A DNA stretch of 64,000 bases from Rutpela maculata (GCA_936432065.2 OW386289.2:14245077-14309076); one strand, 5' to 3'; numbered from the stretch's first letter, positions 45,279-56,507 are shown. Notes: generated by a model from the letters alone, not told the origin. Made by a program: numbers and translations.

Positions 45279-45641
45279 TGTTAGATCACGGTTCACATGA
45301 ATGACTTTTTAAAAACTTTTATTTAGTTACATGGAGCCAACGTTGGCTCTTGGAGAAGGAATATAATAATAAATTAGAAGTGTTGCATTCTAACTGAGTT
45401 TAATAACTGACTTTACAAAGCATGTCTAGTCGTATTTATAACATTCAGAACCTGAGTAAGCAAAATATAGAACAAAGGAAATGCAATTCGACAGTCATCA
45501 TAAAATGTGAGAAACAAAGGTGAAACATAATATCTCTAAGATAAGCGATTAATAAGAGAAGTCGTTATCATGTAATATGATATACCTGTGAAGGTTTGTT
45601 ATGGCTAAGTCTTGGTAATAAGCGTATAATTTTATATAACA
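45279..45641 (-). repeat. 3' LTR of the errantivirus
   Basis: 363 bp, TGTTATAT...TAACA on the minus strand. I see no difference from the copy at 53456-53818. Confidence 0.95.
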
Positions 45642-45660
45642 ACTTCCCCCTTAATAAAAA
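45642..45660 (-). promoter_or_regulatory. Polypurine tract of the errantivirus
   Basis: On the minus strand TTAAGGGGGAAGT lies against the 3' LTR. Confidence 0.8.
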
Positions 45661-45891
45661 AGTTGATGTTATGCAGCAACTTTTGAAAATTGTTGGAAAC
45701 GTTAAATGAATATAATGCAAAATAAATTGAAACAATGTTGAATGAATACAAAGCAAAATAATAAAATACATAAAAGTTAAAATTGGTAAATGATAATAAT
45801 AATAAGCGAGTAGTACATTACATAAATGTGATAAGAATAAAATACAATGGTCTAAATTAATAGACAAGGGTAAAACTCCACATATGAAAGT

Positions 45892-47731
45892 CTATGTTAA
45901 CTCGATGTCCTCTTCTTCTTGAGGTTTAATACCGGGTCGCTTTCTTGGAGGGATCAATCTAGGGAATTTGGTAAAAACTCTGCTTCGCTCTGAAGGAGGT
46001 GAAGGAGGGTTGTCCGTTGAGGGTTGGATTCGCAATGCTCTACATCTTCTTCTTCTGCATTTACAAGTTATGTAAAGTACAACTAACAGGATGATGAGAG
46101 TGATTATGAAATACGTGAACCAAGATACGTGTTTGGTCACAAAAGGTTCATTTATGAGGTCATCCAAGTCTTTGGAATATTGGTCCAATTTGTTTTTAGC
46201 AATATCTAGGTCTTCTACGTCGAGATTGTTTAATTTGAGAGGTTTTAATTTTGGAATTTCGATTTTGTCGGGCATATGATTACAGCATTCAAAAGGAATT
46301 TGGATAGGATGTGAATTGTCCTTAATTTCGGAAAAGTCTTTGGCACTGGCTTGTATTCTAGTAATGCCTGCATAGGCGTAACATCCTGGTTGTAGTTTGA
46401 TGATGGAATTTTTGTTGATTAATTCTGTTGTGGATTCTCTCTTTGGACAGTTGATGGTAATGTGAAGTGGTTCGGAATTAATTACTAGCCATGTGTTGTC
46501 TTCAAGTTCTTGGACGTTGTATCCCTGACTAATAATGAAGGAAGTTTGACAGTTCTCTGGAAGTTTTGGCAATGGTTTTAGTATTCTGGCTTCACATATG
46601 GCATTTTGGTCGATAGGATAGGCAAACAGGTTCGAACATAGTTTGGTTCCAAAATAAAGTGGTTTGCATTCTTTCAAATTTTGTATAGGTATGTACATCA
46701 AAGAATCATCATCTCTCGCGATATATTTTTGTGAAATAGATAAAATGTGATGTAGACCAGTTCTGTTGTCAAGTATCGGGATAGGATATAGGCGATAGGT
46801 GTTATAATTTTGGGGTTCAACAAGTGGTATTGTTAAAACGAATACTAAGTTAGAATCCATTTGAAACGCTTGTAATTCAATAATATCCAAATACTTAGCA
46901 ACTGCCGATAATTTAATGGGGAGAGGCAAATTGTTCCTTCGTAAGCTCTGTGAAATTTCTTGTAATGCTGTTACCAAATGATTAGGGGTTATGATTGACG
47001 TGTGAATGATTCCTAGTCTGGCAAATGTTATTGAATTTAGAATGTCGTTTAAATTATCTTCGATATACAAATAGCTTGCCATTAATTGTTCGGAAATGTA
47101 TAAAAATTTTAGTTTTATGTGAGCAGCCTCGATAGCTTGAGTCATTGTTTGAATTGTGTGTTCTATTTCTTCGAGATCTTTGTTAAAGGTTTCCTCGTCA
47201 ATTTGTAATTTTTGTATAGTCGAGTTGAAGTTTTTAATAACAGAAGTTGTAACTGAAATTTGATTTTTGATTAAGTTTTCCAATTGATGTTCGTCATTAT
47301 TTAGTTTATTTATACAATTAGTATAGTACTGGCCATCTTCAGCATCTAGGTTACCAGTTATGGATTTGAATATTGTACCGATACCGTTAAGTATTCCTCG
47401 TTTATATCTTTTTGTATCTGAAAAGATTTCGTCAAATTTCATTTTTATAGAGTTGGATATTTGTGTTAAAAGGTTAAAGTCTGTTTTAATTTCACTCGTA
47501 AAAATAATTGACTTATGATCACCATTATGGAGAGTGTACAGGATTCTGTCTAAGATATTTTGATTTTTGTCAAAAGCTAGTTTGAGGGATGAAATGTTTT
47601 TATGCACTAGTAGAGTCCATTTGTCATTTGTCACCACGATGTCCGTGTCTTGGTGGTAGTATACACCAACGGTGTTATTGATTGGGATAATTTTGTATTG
47701 ACAGAGTGCTGATCCGAACAGCAGGAGAAAC
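45892..47731 (-). CDS. env: Envelope glycoprotein, open frame
   Basis: Envelope protein that in this group is made from a spliced mRNA and mediates membrane fusion. The frame is open from just after a splice acceptor (TTTATTTTCAG ending at 47732) to the stop at 45892. The first in-frame ATG is at 47637, but the upstream part encodes a hydrophobic signal-like FLLLFGSALCQ, so translation probably starts on an upstream exon. Counting from 47637, a furin-type RYKR is at 77-80, followed by a glycine-rich hydrophobic stretch typical of a fusion peptide. A membrane span lies at about 506-524, then a basic, proline-rich tail of about 57 residues. No break was seen. Confidence 0.9.
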
Positions 47732-47743
47732 CTGAAAATAAAT
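47732..47743 (-). promoter_or_regulatory. Splice acceptor for env mRNA
   Basis: On the minus strand a T-rich run (AAATTTATTTTCAG) ends exactly where the env signal-peptide frame opens and 12 bases after the pol stop. The donor site was not located. Confidence 0.6.
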
Positions 47744-49066
47744 TTAATTTTCAGTATATGGTTTCATTCTATCAAAATTTACTTTGGTTTCTTGTTTCGT
47801 TTCGAGGTTTAATAAGGTAGCAGAATTTTGAAAAATTTCTTTTATTTTAAAAGGACCGTTAAATTTGTTTTGCAATTTGTTTTTGATTTGTGATTCTTTT
47901 ACGTAAACTAAGTCACCTATTTTGTATTCGGGTCGTTTTTGGGGAACATTTCTATCAAAGCGAACTTTCGCTTTCTCCTTTTGAGCTTGCGTTCGACTAC
48001 GGGCTATTTTATAGTAGTGAGATATTCTGTTGTTTAAATCCCTAACGTATTTGGTTATTAACTCTTTTTGGTTATACAAAGTTTCAGGTGGTCTGTTGGA
48101 CGTATGTCCAAATACAAGTTCGTATGGGGTGAAACCGTGTGTTTTATTTACTGAATTGTTATAGCATATTACTGCATATGGTAAAATTGTGAAAGGATGT
48201 TCGTTCGGATTTTCAGTTTTATGAATTCTTATCATTTCAGCTAGAGTAGCATGAAATCTTTCTATGGATCCGTTCGATTGGGGATGTCCTACGCTTGAAT
48301 ACGTCAGTTTTATGTCGTAGAGGGTGCAGAGATCTTTGAGCAAACGGTTGTCAAATTCGCCACCGTAATCGCAATGGATTCTTAGCGGGGTGCCGTAATG
48401 TTGAAAGTATAACAACAAGGTATTTACGACGGATTTTGCGGATTTGTCCGGGACTGCATAGGCTTGTGTAAATTTAGTTAACTCGTCGCGAATAGTTAAA
48501 GCGTAGTTTCGAGTTGGGAATTCAAATAAATCGATATTAATTCTTTCGAATGGTGTTCTTGGGGTTTCTGTGACTACTAGAGGGTTGTTAAGGTTTTTCC
48601 GGCATACTTTAGTCTTTTGGCAAGTTTCGCAATTTTTTATAAAATTTTCAACGTCTTTAGTTAGACCTTGCCAAGTGTATTTTTCTCTAATTCTTCGAAT
48701 CGTTTCATTTATTCCGCGGTGTAGATTATTTTTACCAAAATGATTTTGCTCCAATATAATTGGGATTTCATCTTCGTCGGCAGTTCTGACGATATCTTGA
48801 CAAATTACTACTTTTAAATCCTTTTCTGCAAAAATGAATGATAGAATTTCGAGTATGGGGAGGTCTAGGTTATTTTCGACAAAGTATGTCTTAGAAAGGT
48901 CTAAAACATCTTGATTTTTAAATAATACCAAAAATAGATGTTCAATTACAGATTCGATATCAAAAGGTAGAGGAATGATAAAATATCTCCTATGTCTGAC
49001 TGTTTTGCTCGATACAATATTGATTTTATCGTTATGAAATTCGGGGTTTTCTTCGAATGTCCTCAA
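47744..49066 (-). pseudogene. pol: pol, integrase part
   Basis: 440 codons containing the integrase. The zinc-binding region has H109, H116, C146 and C149. The catalytic core shows D179, D233 and E269, with the last two 35 residues apart as expected for DD35E. The C-terminal module follows (YKIGDLVYV, NKFNGPFKI). The frame differs from the upstream RT/RNase H part and overlaps it by 35 bases near 49050, so a frameshift separates integrase from the rest of Pol in this copy. Ends 12 bases before the env splice acceptor. Confidence 0.88.
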
Positions 49067-50321
49067 TAATTTTGTGATGTAGGTCTTGTAAGTTATTTTG
49101 TTGGAAGAAGGTTATAATATCTTTATGTTCTCGGTATAAGAGTTGTTTGTTTGAGGCTTTGATTTTTGAATAGTCTATTAAAGATGTTGTTTTATATAGG
49201 TTGGTGAAAGTTTCAAATTCTCGGGAAATTTGTTCGTTAGTGATTTCGTTGTTATCGTCTGGGTTTTCGTCGTCGTCTGACTCTTCGTCATTCGCGGCTA
49301 GAACTTTTGAATAGAATTTGGAACATTCGGAAAAATGATTAATTTTGATTCTGGAAAGTGCGTCCGCGTTCTTATTGATTTTACCGGGTTTATAAATTAT
49401 TTCATAGTCGTACTCTTCTAATTTGAGTCGCCAACGGGCAAGTCTACTTCCTGGATCTTTTATAGAGAATAGCCAGGTGAGTGTTCTATGGTCGGTGACA
49501 AGCTTGAACTTTCTACCATACAGATATGGTCTAAAGTGCTTTACACTCCATACTATCGATAAAAGCTCGCGTTCAATCGTTGAATACTTAGTTTCTGCAC
49601 TGCACAAGGTTCTAGAAGCATAGGCAATGGGTAAATCTTTGCCAATAGGCCCCTGGCTCAGCACCGAGCCGACGGCAAATGCGCTCGCATCAGTGGTTAG
49701 AATGAAAGGTTCATCAAAATTAGGGTAAATTAATATCGGAGTTGTTGTTAATGTTTGTTTCAAATTTTGAAAAGAATTTACACAATCATTGTCGAAAAGA
49801 AATGGTATGTCTTTTTGTAGTAGTTTTGTTAGGGGTTTGGTTATCTTGGAGAAATTAGGGATAAAGCGCCTATAATATCCGGCTAAGCCTAGGAATGATT
49901 TAATTTCTTTTGGATTTTTCGGTTGAGGAAAATTTAAGATAGCGTCAACTTTCGAAGGGTTCGGTTTTACGCCGTCTTTTGTAATGAGATGTCCTAAATA
50001 AGCGACTTCCTTGCGGAGAAACTCGCATTTGTCTGGTTGAATTTTGAGGTTGGCTTTTTGAAGGCGTTTAAAGACTTCAGTTAGACGGGAAATGTGTTCG
50101 TGAATTGTAGGAGAGTAAATAATAATATCGTCCATGTAGACGAGACATCGTTCATTTTGAATACCTAACAGGATGTTATCCATAACTCTTTGAAAAGTTG
50201 ATGGAGCGTTCTTGAGTCCAAATGGCATTCGCACGAATTCATAATGACCGTTCTCAACTGTGAAAGCAGTCTTTTGAATATCTGCGGGATTAATTTCGAT
50301 TTGGTGGAAACCAAAAGCCAA
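49032..50321 (-). pseudogene. pol: pol, reverse transcriptase C-terminal half and RNase H
   Basis: 429 codons with the RT catalytic YMDD at 62-65 (counting from 50321), preceded by FVRMPFGLKNAPSTFQ. The connection and RNase H regions follow: TTDASAFAVGSVLS, YSTIERELLSIVWSV, TDHRTLTWLF and NADALSR. It is in the same frame as the upstream piece, separated by a single TAA at about 50337-50339, so this is one gene broken by a nonsense codon. Confidence 0.9.
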
Positions 50322-50336
50322 GTCTAAGGTTGTGAA

Positions 50337-51476
50337 TTATTGGCATTTGCCAAGTTGGTCTAAAAGATCGGAAATGTTGGGCAGAGGATATTTGTCACCG
50401 ATTGTAACCTCGTTGAGTTTGCGGTAGTCGACTACAACGCGCCATTTCTGTTTACCAGAAGCGTCCAGTTTTTTGGGAACTACCCAGACAGGAGAGGACC
50501 AAGGTGAGATTGAGGGTTGAATAATACCTTGACTTAACATTTTCGATACTTGGGACTTAACTTCTTCTTTATGGACCTGAGGATAACGATACGATTTCGT
50601 AAATATCGGTCGGGAATTGTCGGTGTCAATAGGGTGTTTGATTTCGTTGGTAAAAGTCAAATTGTCTCCTTCTAAATAGAATATATCTTGAAAGTCTAAA
50701 CAAAGCTGCGTTACTATTTCGGCCTCTTCTTCGTTTAGATGATCCAAGCGCAATTCGTTCCTGATTTCGAAGGATCTGTCCGTCGTTAGTTGTTGGTCAG
50801 AATTTTGCGTGTTTAAGTTAAAAATTGACTTAAATTTTTGTAAAGGTTCTAAATTTAAATTGGAAAAATCGACAGTCTTCGGGATGACATTAGCATTGAT
50901 TATTGTTGTTAAAAATTCTCCGTTTTCGTTTACTTTAACAAGAGCATTAGGTAGACGGACTTTTTCATTCTCTTGCGCTTGCAAAATAGCGTCAGTGTTT
51001 CTAAGGTTACATTTTAGTTTATAAATTTTTTCGGTACGGCCTTCAATTTGGATCTTATTTTGATTAGGGTTGTGGTTTGATTGGATTTTGTCGTATTCGG
51101 GTTTCGACGAATCGTCGGTTACTTTGAAAAGTGGTACCGTTTTGAAATTGGTTATTAATTGTTTATTTCTTATGTCGACGATACAATGATAGTGCTCTAG
51201 GAAATCAGCTCCTATCAGTCCAAAATTGATATCTAGGTCGTAGATGTAAACTTTATGTGGGTCGTTATCAGTGAAGGGTATAAGAACAGATTCACTAATA
51301 GCAATTTTCTGATCGGTTATACCTTGTATAATTACGTTTTCTGAAAATCTCCGTTTGTAATTTTCCGCTGTTTTTGGCTTAAAGATAGAGATACCTGCGC
51401 CAGTATCGATTAGAATTTTGAAATTGTTTGTGATGTCTTTAATGTAGTATAGATTTTTTGAATTTACGGTCAACAA
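50337..51476 (-). pseudogene. pol: pol, protease and reverse transcriptase N-terminal half
   Basis: 379 codons. An aspartic protease has DTG at 24-26 and a GAD motif near 94-96. A linker leads to the RT start (SPWSSPVWVVPKK, WRVVVDYRKLN) at about 320-365. It ends at an in-frame TAA inside the RT palm. Pol lies in a different frame from gag, whose stop is at 51494, so it would be reached by ribosomal frameshifting, as is usual in this group; the exact slip site was not identified. Confidence 0.9.
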
Positions 51477-51493
51477 TGAGTGTGATAGCGTTT

Positions 51494-52900
51494 CTACATG
51501 AACCCTTGTTCCGGGAAGTTCAGCGACGGGTCGAAACTGTCGTTGAGGTTCATCGTTCGTATTTGATTTGTTATTTGGTCGAATTGGTCTGTTTGCTGTG
51601 TTGGAGTATCCGTGGGGTACTCCGGATCTAATCGAAAATCCTGAGGATTAACAGTATATTCCTCCTGTGGCGTTTGAGAATTAGCAGTATAATTCTCGTA
51701 CTGTTCATATGGGGAATTAGCTGTATAATTCTCTGAAAAGCTTTGAGCGTTTTCTAAATCGTAATTTTCATAACTGTCACTTACATTTTGATAATCGGGT
51801 GAATAGTCATTGTATTGATTAAATTGATCGGCATAATTATCGTAAGGTTCGTAATTTAAATTATGAGCTTTTTGCTGGTTAAAGCGGTTAAAATTCGGGT
51901 TAGGTTGAATAGCTGACGGTCTTTGTTGGTTAAAATTTGGATTCGGCCTTATAGCTGAGGGCCTATTTTGAGGTTGATTAGGTTGGTTTTGAGGGAATGT
52001 CCTCTGACCAAATTGATTGTTTTGAGAGAAATTTTGGAAATTTGGGTTTCCTTGATAATTTGGTCTCTGGAAATTTGATGTCGATGGCATAGACAGTTGC
52101 TGTTGCCTTGTACGACATTCGTTTATTACATGTCCATTGCGCTTGCAAAATGAACAGAATTTTTGTTGGAAATTTGAAGTTGGTCGTTTTTGTTGTAAAG
52201 CGGGATTTTTGACCGGACTATTTTTCGGAAATTTCTGTTGTTCGAAATAAGAAAGTTGTAACTCTCTACGAATTCTACTTACAGCTTTCAATATATTTGG
52301 AGGGTTGCTGGCACGTATGATACGGCCTAAGTTTGGTTCTAAACCCGTTAGTAAGTTATTTAAAGTCATCGTTTCGATGAGGTCGGATTGTGCGGTTCTT
52401 TGTGTCGAGGTTAAATTTTGCTTTTGCACTGCAGCGTGCATTTTCGCATTGTGCGTTTGTAAACGCGAAACAAATGTTAAAGCGGATTCACCGGGTAATT
52501 GATGAATTCGTTGTAGGTCCTGAATTAGGGCCGTTAGATCTCTGGAATCCCCAAAGTGGGTTTCCAATAGTGCTTTGATTTCTGGCCAGGTGCCAGGGTT
52601 ACGTGAATTGATTAATTCGGCAGCTTTGCCTTTCAATTTATTTTTTATGTGGACGGTCAAAAGAATTTTTTGATCTCCAATTGCCATGCTTTGGGCGCAA
52701 TGACAGGAGTTGAGGAATGTTTGTAAATTTATGGCATTGCCATCGAATTCAGGTATTAGAGAAAATATCTCAGAGAGCTTGTAAGGCTCAATTTGCTCTG
52801 ATTGAGGTTGTTGTTGTTGTAGTTGTTGCTGTTGTAGTTGTTGTTCGGTTGGTGCCGGTGGCACTGGTTGAACTGGCTCTGGTTGAGCTCTATCTGGCAT
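51494..52900 (-). CDS. gag: Gag polyprotein, 468 aa
   Basis: Structural protein that forms the particle and binds RNA. The N-terminus (1-40) is P- and Q-rich with Q runs. The capsid-like region covers about 41-220 (YKLSEIFSLIPEFDG, FLNSCHCAQSMA). A CCHC knuckle lies at C249, C252, H257 and C262. Residues 280-345 are N-, Q- and P-rich with two copies of an NFNQQRPSAI-type repeat. Residues about 385-425 contain repeated YENYTANS units. The DNA of those units forms hairpins like those in the leader. The open frame is intact; the ATG at 52900 is the first in-frame one. Confidence 0.9.
   Translation of the reverse strand: MPDRAQPEPVQPVPPAPTEQQLQQQQLQQQQPQSEQIEPYKLSEIFSLIPEFDGNAINLQTFLNSCHCAQSMAIGDQKILLTVHIKNKLKGKAAELINSRNPGTWPEIKALLETHFGDSRDLTALIQDLQRIHQLPGESALTFVSRLQTHNAKMHAAVQKQNLTSTQRTAQSDLIETMTLNNLLTGLEPNLGRIIRASNPPNILKAVSRIRRELQLSYFEQQKFPKNSPVKNPALQQKRPTSNFQQKFCSFCKRNGHVINECRTRQQQLSMPSTSNFQRPNYQGNPNFQNFSQNNQFGQRTFPQNQPNQPQNRPSAIRPNPNFNQQRPSAIQPNPNFNRFNQQKAHNLNYEPYDNYADQFNQYNDYSPDYQNVSDSYENYDLENAQSFSENYTANSPYEQYENYTANSQTPQEEYTVNPQDFRLDPEYPTDTPTQQTDQFDQITNQIRTMNLNDSFDPSLNFPEQGFM
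51676..51731 (-). repeat. Two GCAGTA-loop hairpins inside gag
   Basis: GAGAATTA-GCAGTA-TAATTCTC (51676-51697) has a perfect 8-bp stem, and GAATTA-GCTGTA-TAATTC (51714-51731) a perfect 6-bp stem. A weaker third lies at 51643-51664. They coincide with the YENYTANS protein repeats. Confidence 0.7.
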
Positions 52901-52943
52901 TTTGCTTTTTGTATTTAAATATTATTTGGACGAAAATTGGTTG

Positions 52944-53180
52944 CGTATCAGCAGTATGATACGATCTTAAATTAAATTAAAATTAGCTTGTTACGTTGCA
53001 TGCGTAAATGGATTGTATATTAGCTGTATAATACACAATGTTTCGTATTAGCAGTATAATACGAAAATAAATAAACTTAAAATTAAATGAACTTGTTTCG
53101 TTGCGTTTGTAAAGGAATGGATTTCACTTTGACAATAGAACTGGCTTTGTGCGCCGAGTGTATTAGCAGTATAATACACT
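52944..53180 (-). promoter_or_regulatory. Four GCAGTA-loop hairpins in the 5' leader
   Basis: Four inverted repeats share a six-base loop: CGTATCA-GCAGTA-TGATACG (52944-52963), a bulged GTATATTA-GCTGTA-TAATAC (53015-53034), TTTCGTATTA-GCAGTA-TAATACGAAA (53041-53066) and AGTGTATTA-GCAGTA-TAATACACT (53157-53180). Stem bases differ between copies in compensating pairs. They lie between the primer site and gag, where packaging, translation or insulator signals sit in related elements. Function unknown. Confidence 0.65.
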
Positions 53181-53435
53181 TTTAATAAAATAAGTTGCGA
53201 AAAATAATAAAATAATAAAAATGGTACGAGATGATTCTTAAAATGACTTACGTTAATTTCATCTCCATGAGTAGGTTCTTCGTCCGTCAAGGGATTGGGA
53301 TCCGCCACCACCAGTGAGGAAGGTCTCCTTGTTCTCGCAGATGTACACGTACTAGTTAGGCACCTTCTGCAGATGTTCTCCTTGTTCTCTTACGCTTCAC
53401 TACCAGTTAGGCTTCTTGTTCTGATGATGTTTACG

Positions 53436-53455
53436 GATCCTACCGACTGCGCCAA
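53436..53455 (-). promoter_or_regulatory. Primer binding site of the errantivirus
   Basis: On the minus strand TTGGCGCAGTCGGTAGGATC follows the 5' LTR directly. This form is shared with Drosophila 17.6/297-type elements, where a serine tRNA is the likely primer. Confidence 0.75.
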
Positions 53456-53818
53456 TGTTAGATCACGGTTCACATGAATGACTTTTTAAAAACTTTTATT
53501 TAGTTACATGGAGCCAACGTTGGCTCTTGGAGAAGGAATATAATAATAAATTAGAAGTGTTGCATTCTAACTGAGTTTAATAACTGACTTTACAAAGCAT
53601 GTCTAGTCGTATTTATAACATTCAGAACCTGAGTAAGCAAAATATAGAACAAAGGAAATGCAATTCGACAGTCATCATAAAATGTGAGAAACAAAGGTGA
53701 AACATAATATCTCTAAGATAAGCGATTAATAAGAGAAGTCGTTATCATGTAATATGATATACCTGTGAAGGTTTGTTATGGCTAAGTCTTGGTAATAAGC
53801 GTATAATTTTATATAACA
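53456..53818 (-). repeat. 5' LTR of the errantivirus
   Basis: 363 bp, reading the same as 45279-45641, followed outward by TTTA. Confidence 0.95.
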
Positions 53819-53879
53819 TTTATACTGATTTCTTTCGTATCTTTGGTTTTGCCAGCAGCAGGTAGACGATGTCGTTACA

Positions 53880-54180
53880 CTATACTATGATTTAATTTTT
53901 CTGTGTTTTTTATTGGGAAGCTCTGCCACATTTTCTTCTAAACAATGCCCGTAAAATCTACAAAATAATACAGTATTTTACTGGAAAATAACCTCCACGC
54001 CTGTGACTTTTACGTCAAAGGAGCAGTTAGAGGGTATTTCTTTGGCAAATAATGAATAAGAACAAAAATATAAAAATAATGTATTTTGCTGACGTTTCGG
54101 AAACAGAATCTGTTTCCTTTCTCAAAGCGTATTAAAAGTGTTTGTGTGCTGTGTATATTAAATACACAGTTTCAAGAATA
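53880..54180 (-). repeat. Penelope-associated 3' flanking repeat, copy 1
   Basis: Holds ACATTTTCTTCTAAACAATG with TAAAATCTACAAAATAATAC, CGCCTGTGACTTTTACGTCAAAG, and AATACACAG. The same phrases occur inverted at 60055-60335 and in part at 62385-62510. It follows the Penelope-like coding fragment on the minus strand, so it is probably that element's 3' part. Confidence 0.55.
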
Positions 54181-54385
54181 TATTTGTTATATTCAGTATC
54201 CATAGATACTCACTGCTTACACAGAACTATTGATATATCTAGTTGATAGTTTTATTTTAAATAATGTTCAGTTTGTTAAGTTCTTCCTTTAACATCTACG
54301 GAACAATTCGACACGTATTTATCCTCACTCAATAATATTATAGCTGATTCTTTAATTTTTCTTTTCTTGCTATCTGTCTCTTTTG

Positions 54386-54664
54386 TTACAATTTGCCCCA
54401 GTTTATTCTATGTACTTTCTCCCAAGCGTGTTTGCAAATCTTCGATTTCTGAATCTCATTCTTCCTAATGTAATCCAATCTAGCACTAAATGGTCTGGAT
54501 GACTCACTCACATAATGTTTATTACACTCACACGGAATACTATAAATGCAGTTTTTTGAATTTTGCTCACGATTTAGCGGTTTTGTTTTTGTTAAAATAG
54601 ATCTTAATGTATTGCCCGTTTGAAATATCATCATAATATCAAATCTATTGCCTACACGGCGCAC
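54386..54664 (-). pseudogene. Penelope-like element, GIY-YIG endonuclease fragment
   Basis: The 92-codon minus-strand frame reads TGNTLRSILTKTKPLNREQN, then NCIYSIPCECNKHYVSESSR with PFSARL. IYSIPC-x-CNKHY followed by RPFS is the start of the GIY-YIG nuclease of Penelope-like retroelements. The reverse transcriptase is absent, so the copy is truncated. A more decayed copy of the same segment lies at 59714-60094. Confidence 0.7.
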
Positions 54665-54972
54665 AGTGTGGCATTTAAGAGTTTTTTAGGTCAAAATTCA
54701 ACTCCTCCTTTGTAATTCAACCAAAATCAATCCATTTGCGCTCAAAATTCTCGTAAATTGTGCACTTTAATGAAGAACTGCGAAAATTGCAATCTAGCTT
54801 ATTTTTGACACATGACAGCTGTCAAAAACCTGTAAAAAATGTGAAAACCTGATAAAGGCAGAATCTAGACACTGTTATTTCCTATATAACTCCTTGGAAG
54901 TCCATCAATATCATATTTTATCATGATTTTCGACTTGCAGAATTTCAAGGGTCCGAAACCATATACCTAAAT
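54660..54972. repeat. Inverted duplicate, left member
   Basis: Reverse complement of 61990-62330 with scattered changes. Matching phrases include GACAGCTGTCAAAA, GGAAGTCCATCAATATCAT and GGTCCGAAACCATATACC. In both places it sits next to Penelope-associated sequence, so it may be an upstream part of that element or a shared target. Confidence 0.65.
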
Positions 54973-54974
54973 AA

Positions 54975-55799
54975 TAATAGTTATTATAGCCTTACGTAAA
55001 TTAATATAATTAAAGGTGGTTAATTATACTAGTATACTATTTATTTTAATATTTTCCTTCTTATTACTCTGTTTGTACTTCAATACTTTTAAAAGCTATA
55101 GAAGTTAGAAGTTCAAAGAAAAGTACAATTTATAAATAAATAATGTTTTTTCTTAATAAGAAAAAAAGCAATATTTAACTACATTTCGTCAAGGTTTTTA
55201 TTTACTAATTTTTCATAAAATACATTTATAAAAAATTGTATTATATTCTAAGATTTTCGACTTTCAAATATAACGATAACTAGTTGAAGTCGTCAAAAAA
55301 AATACTTATACTGCAAATATGTATTTATTATTTTGGTATTCTAGATTTTGTTACACACAAAAAAGGACCCGAAAGTTACCAATATTGGCCAAAAATTGGA
55401 CGTTTCTAAAATTATTTAGACTATTAGGTTTCAGAATCACGAAATTTAAATCCTATAAGTGCAAAAAACATTGCAGAACGTGACATACATAGTTACTTAT
55501 TTAGTTTGCGCAAAAATAACCGTTCACAAGCAGATAAATGATCAAAAATTACCAAAAATAACGAAAAATTACCAAAAAGTCGCAGTTTATAGCCTTTTGA
55601 CCTTTTCGTTTTGTGATACTTATATTCAAATTCTGCGGATAAAAGAACTTAAAATACATGGGTTTTGGTACTTTAGATTTTGTTACTCACAAAATAGGAC
55701 CCGAAAAATATCAATATTGGCAAAAAAATGGCCATTTCTAAAATTATCTGGACTATTAGGTTTCTGAACCTTGAATTTAGTATCCTATATGTCAAAAAA
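54975..55799. other. Unrecognised; contains a diverged internal duplication
   Basis: The segment 55330-55600 (TAGATTTTGTTACACACAAAA, GGACCCGAAA) recurs at 55660-55790 and again at 56690-56760. It is noncoding and of unknown class. Confidence 0.4.
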
Positions 55800-56507
55800 A
55801 AACCGCTGCCCAAGGAATCACTACTTCCACATCCAAATTTTTTATCCAAGTCACTCACAACGAAAAAAATTTGTATGCGGAAATAACTGTTTATGGAACT
55901 TTAATAATATAATATTTGAAATCCTCTACCCCAAAAACCCATAAAACGATACCCCATATCGGTAGCGGGGTGGGGGTGGTGATGGGGGGTGGTAGTGGGG
56001 GTGGATGAAGTAAAAAAATATTTTGAGGTTTCTGGTTCTTGTACACACACTAAATCACAATTTTTTTTCATCCCCTTTAATAATGGGGTGGGGGTGGTAA
56101 TGGGGGTGGCTAATGCCAAAACTTTTTTTGGGACCTTAGCTTCTCTTGTATATACTAAATACCAATTTTATGGACTCTTACCTGCTTGATTTACCTATTT
56201 TCCCCAAATTTACCCCAATTTACCCCCCAACCCTTCGACGGAACAAGATGAAAATATAATCTAGTTCTAGATCTCGTTAAAGTACATATGTGTACCAAAT
56301 TTCAAGTCAATATCTCAAACGGTTCCAGAGTAAACGTGCGCACAAAAAAAGTTACAGACAGACCGACAGACAGCCCGACAGACAGAAATTTTTTTTTCGT
56401 TCAAACTTAAAATCTCGACGTTTCGTGACATTCTAAGCCTATTTGAACAATAAAAATTTTTTAAATTTTTTTTGTCGTTACTAGACTTCCACTGGATGTG
56501 GAAGTAA
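55800..56507 (+). repeat. Dispersed repeat family A, copy 4
   Basis: The best preserved copy. AACCGCTGCCCAAGGAATC leads to TACTTCCACATCCA, and the end is TGGATGTGGAAGTA, giving 14-bp inverted ends near 55823 and 56507. Internal landmarks match copies 1-3. Confidence 0.75.

Larger units (their letters stand above)
45279..53818 (-). mobile_element. Errantivirus-type endogenous retrovirus, 8.5 kb
   Basis: Metaviridae element on the minus strand: 363-bp LTRs at both ends that read as identical, TTTA duplication (45275-45278 and 53819-53822), primer site, gag, pol, env and polypurine tract. The env gene behind a splice acceptor separates errantiviruses from other Gypsy elements. Identical LTRs point to a recent insertion. 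Pol carries one in-frame stop in the RT region and one frameshift between RNase H and integrase, so this copy is not autonomous as assembled. Either break could also be a sequencing error. Confidence 0.95.
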
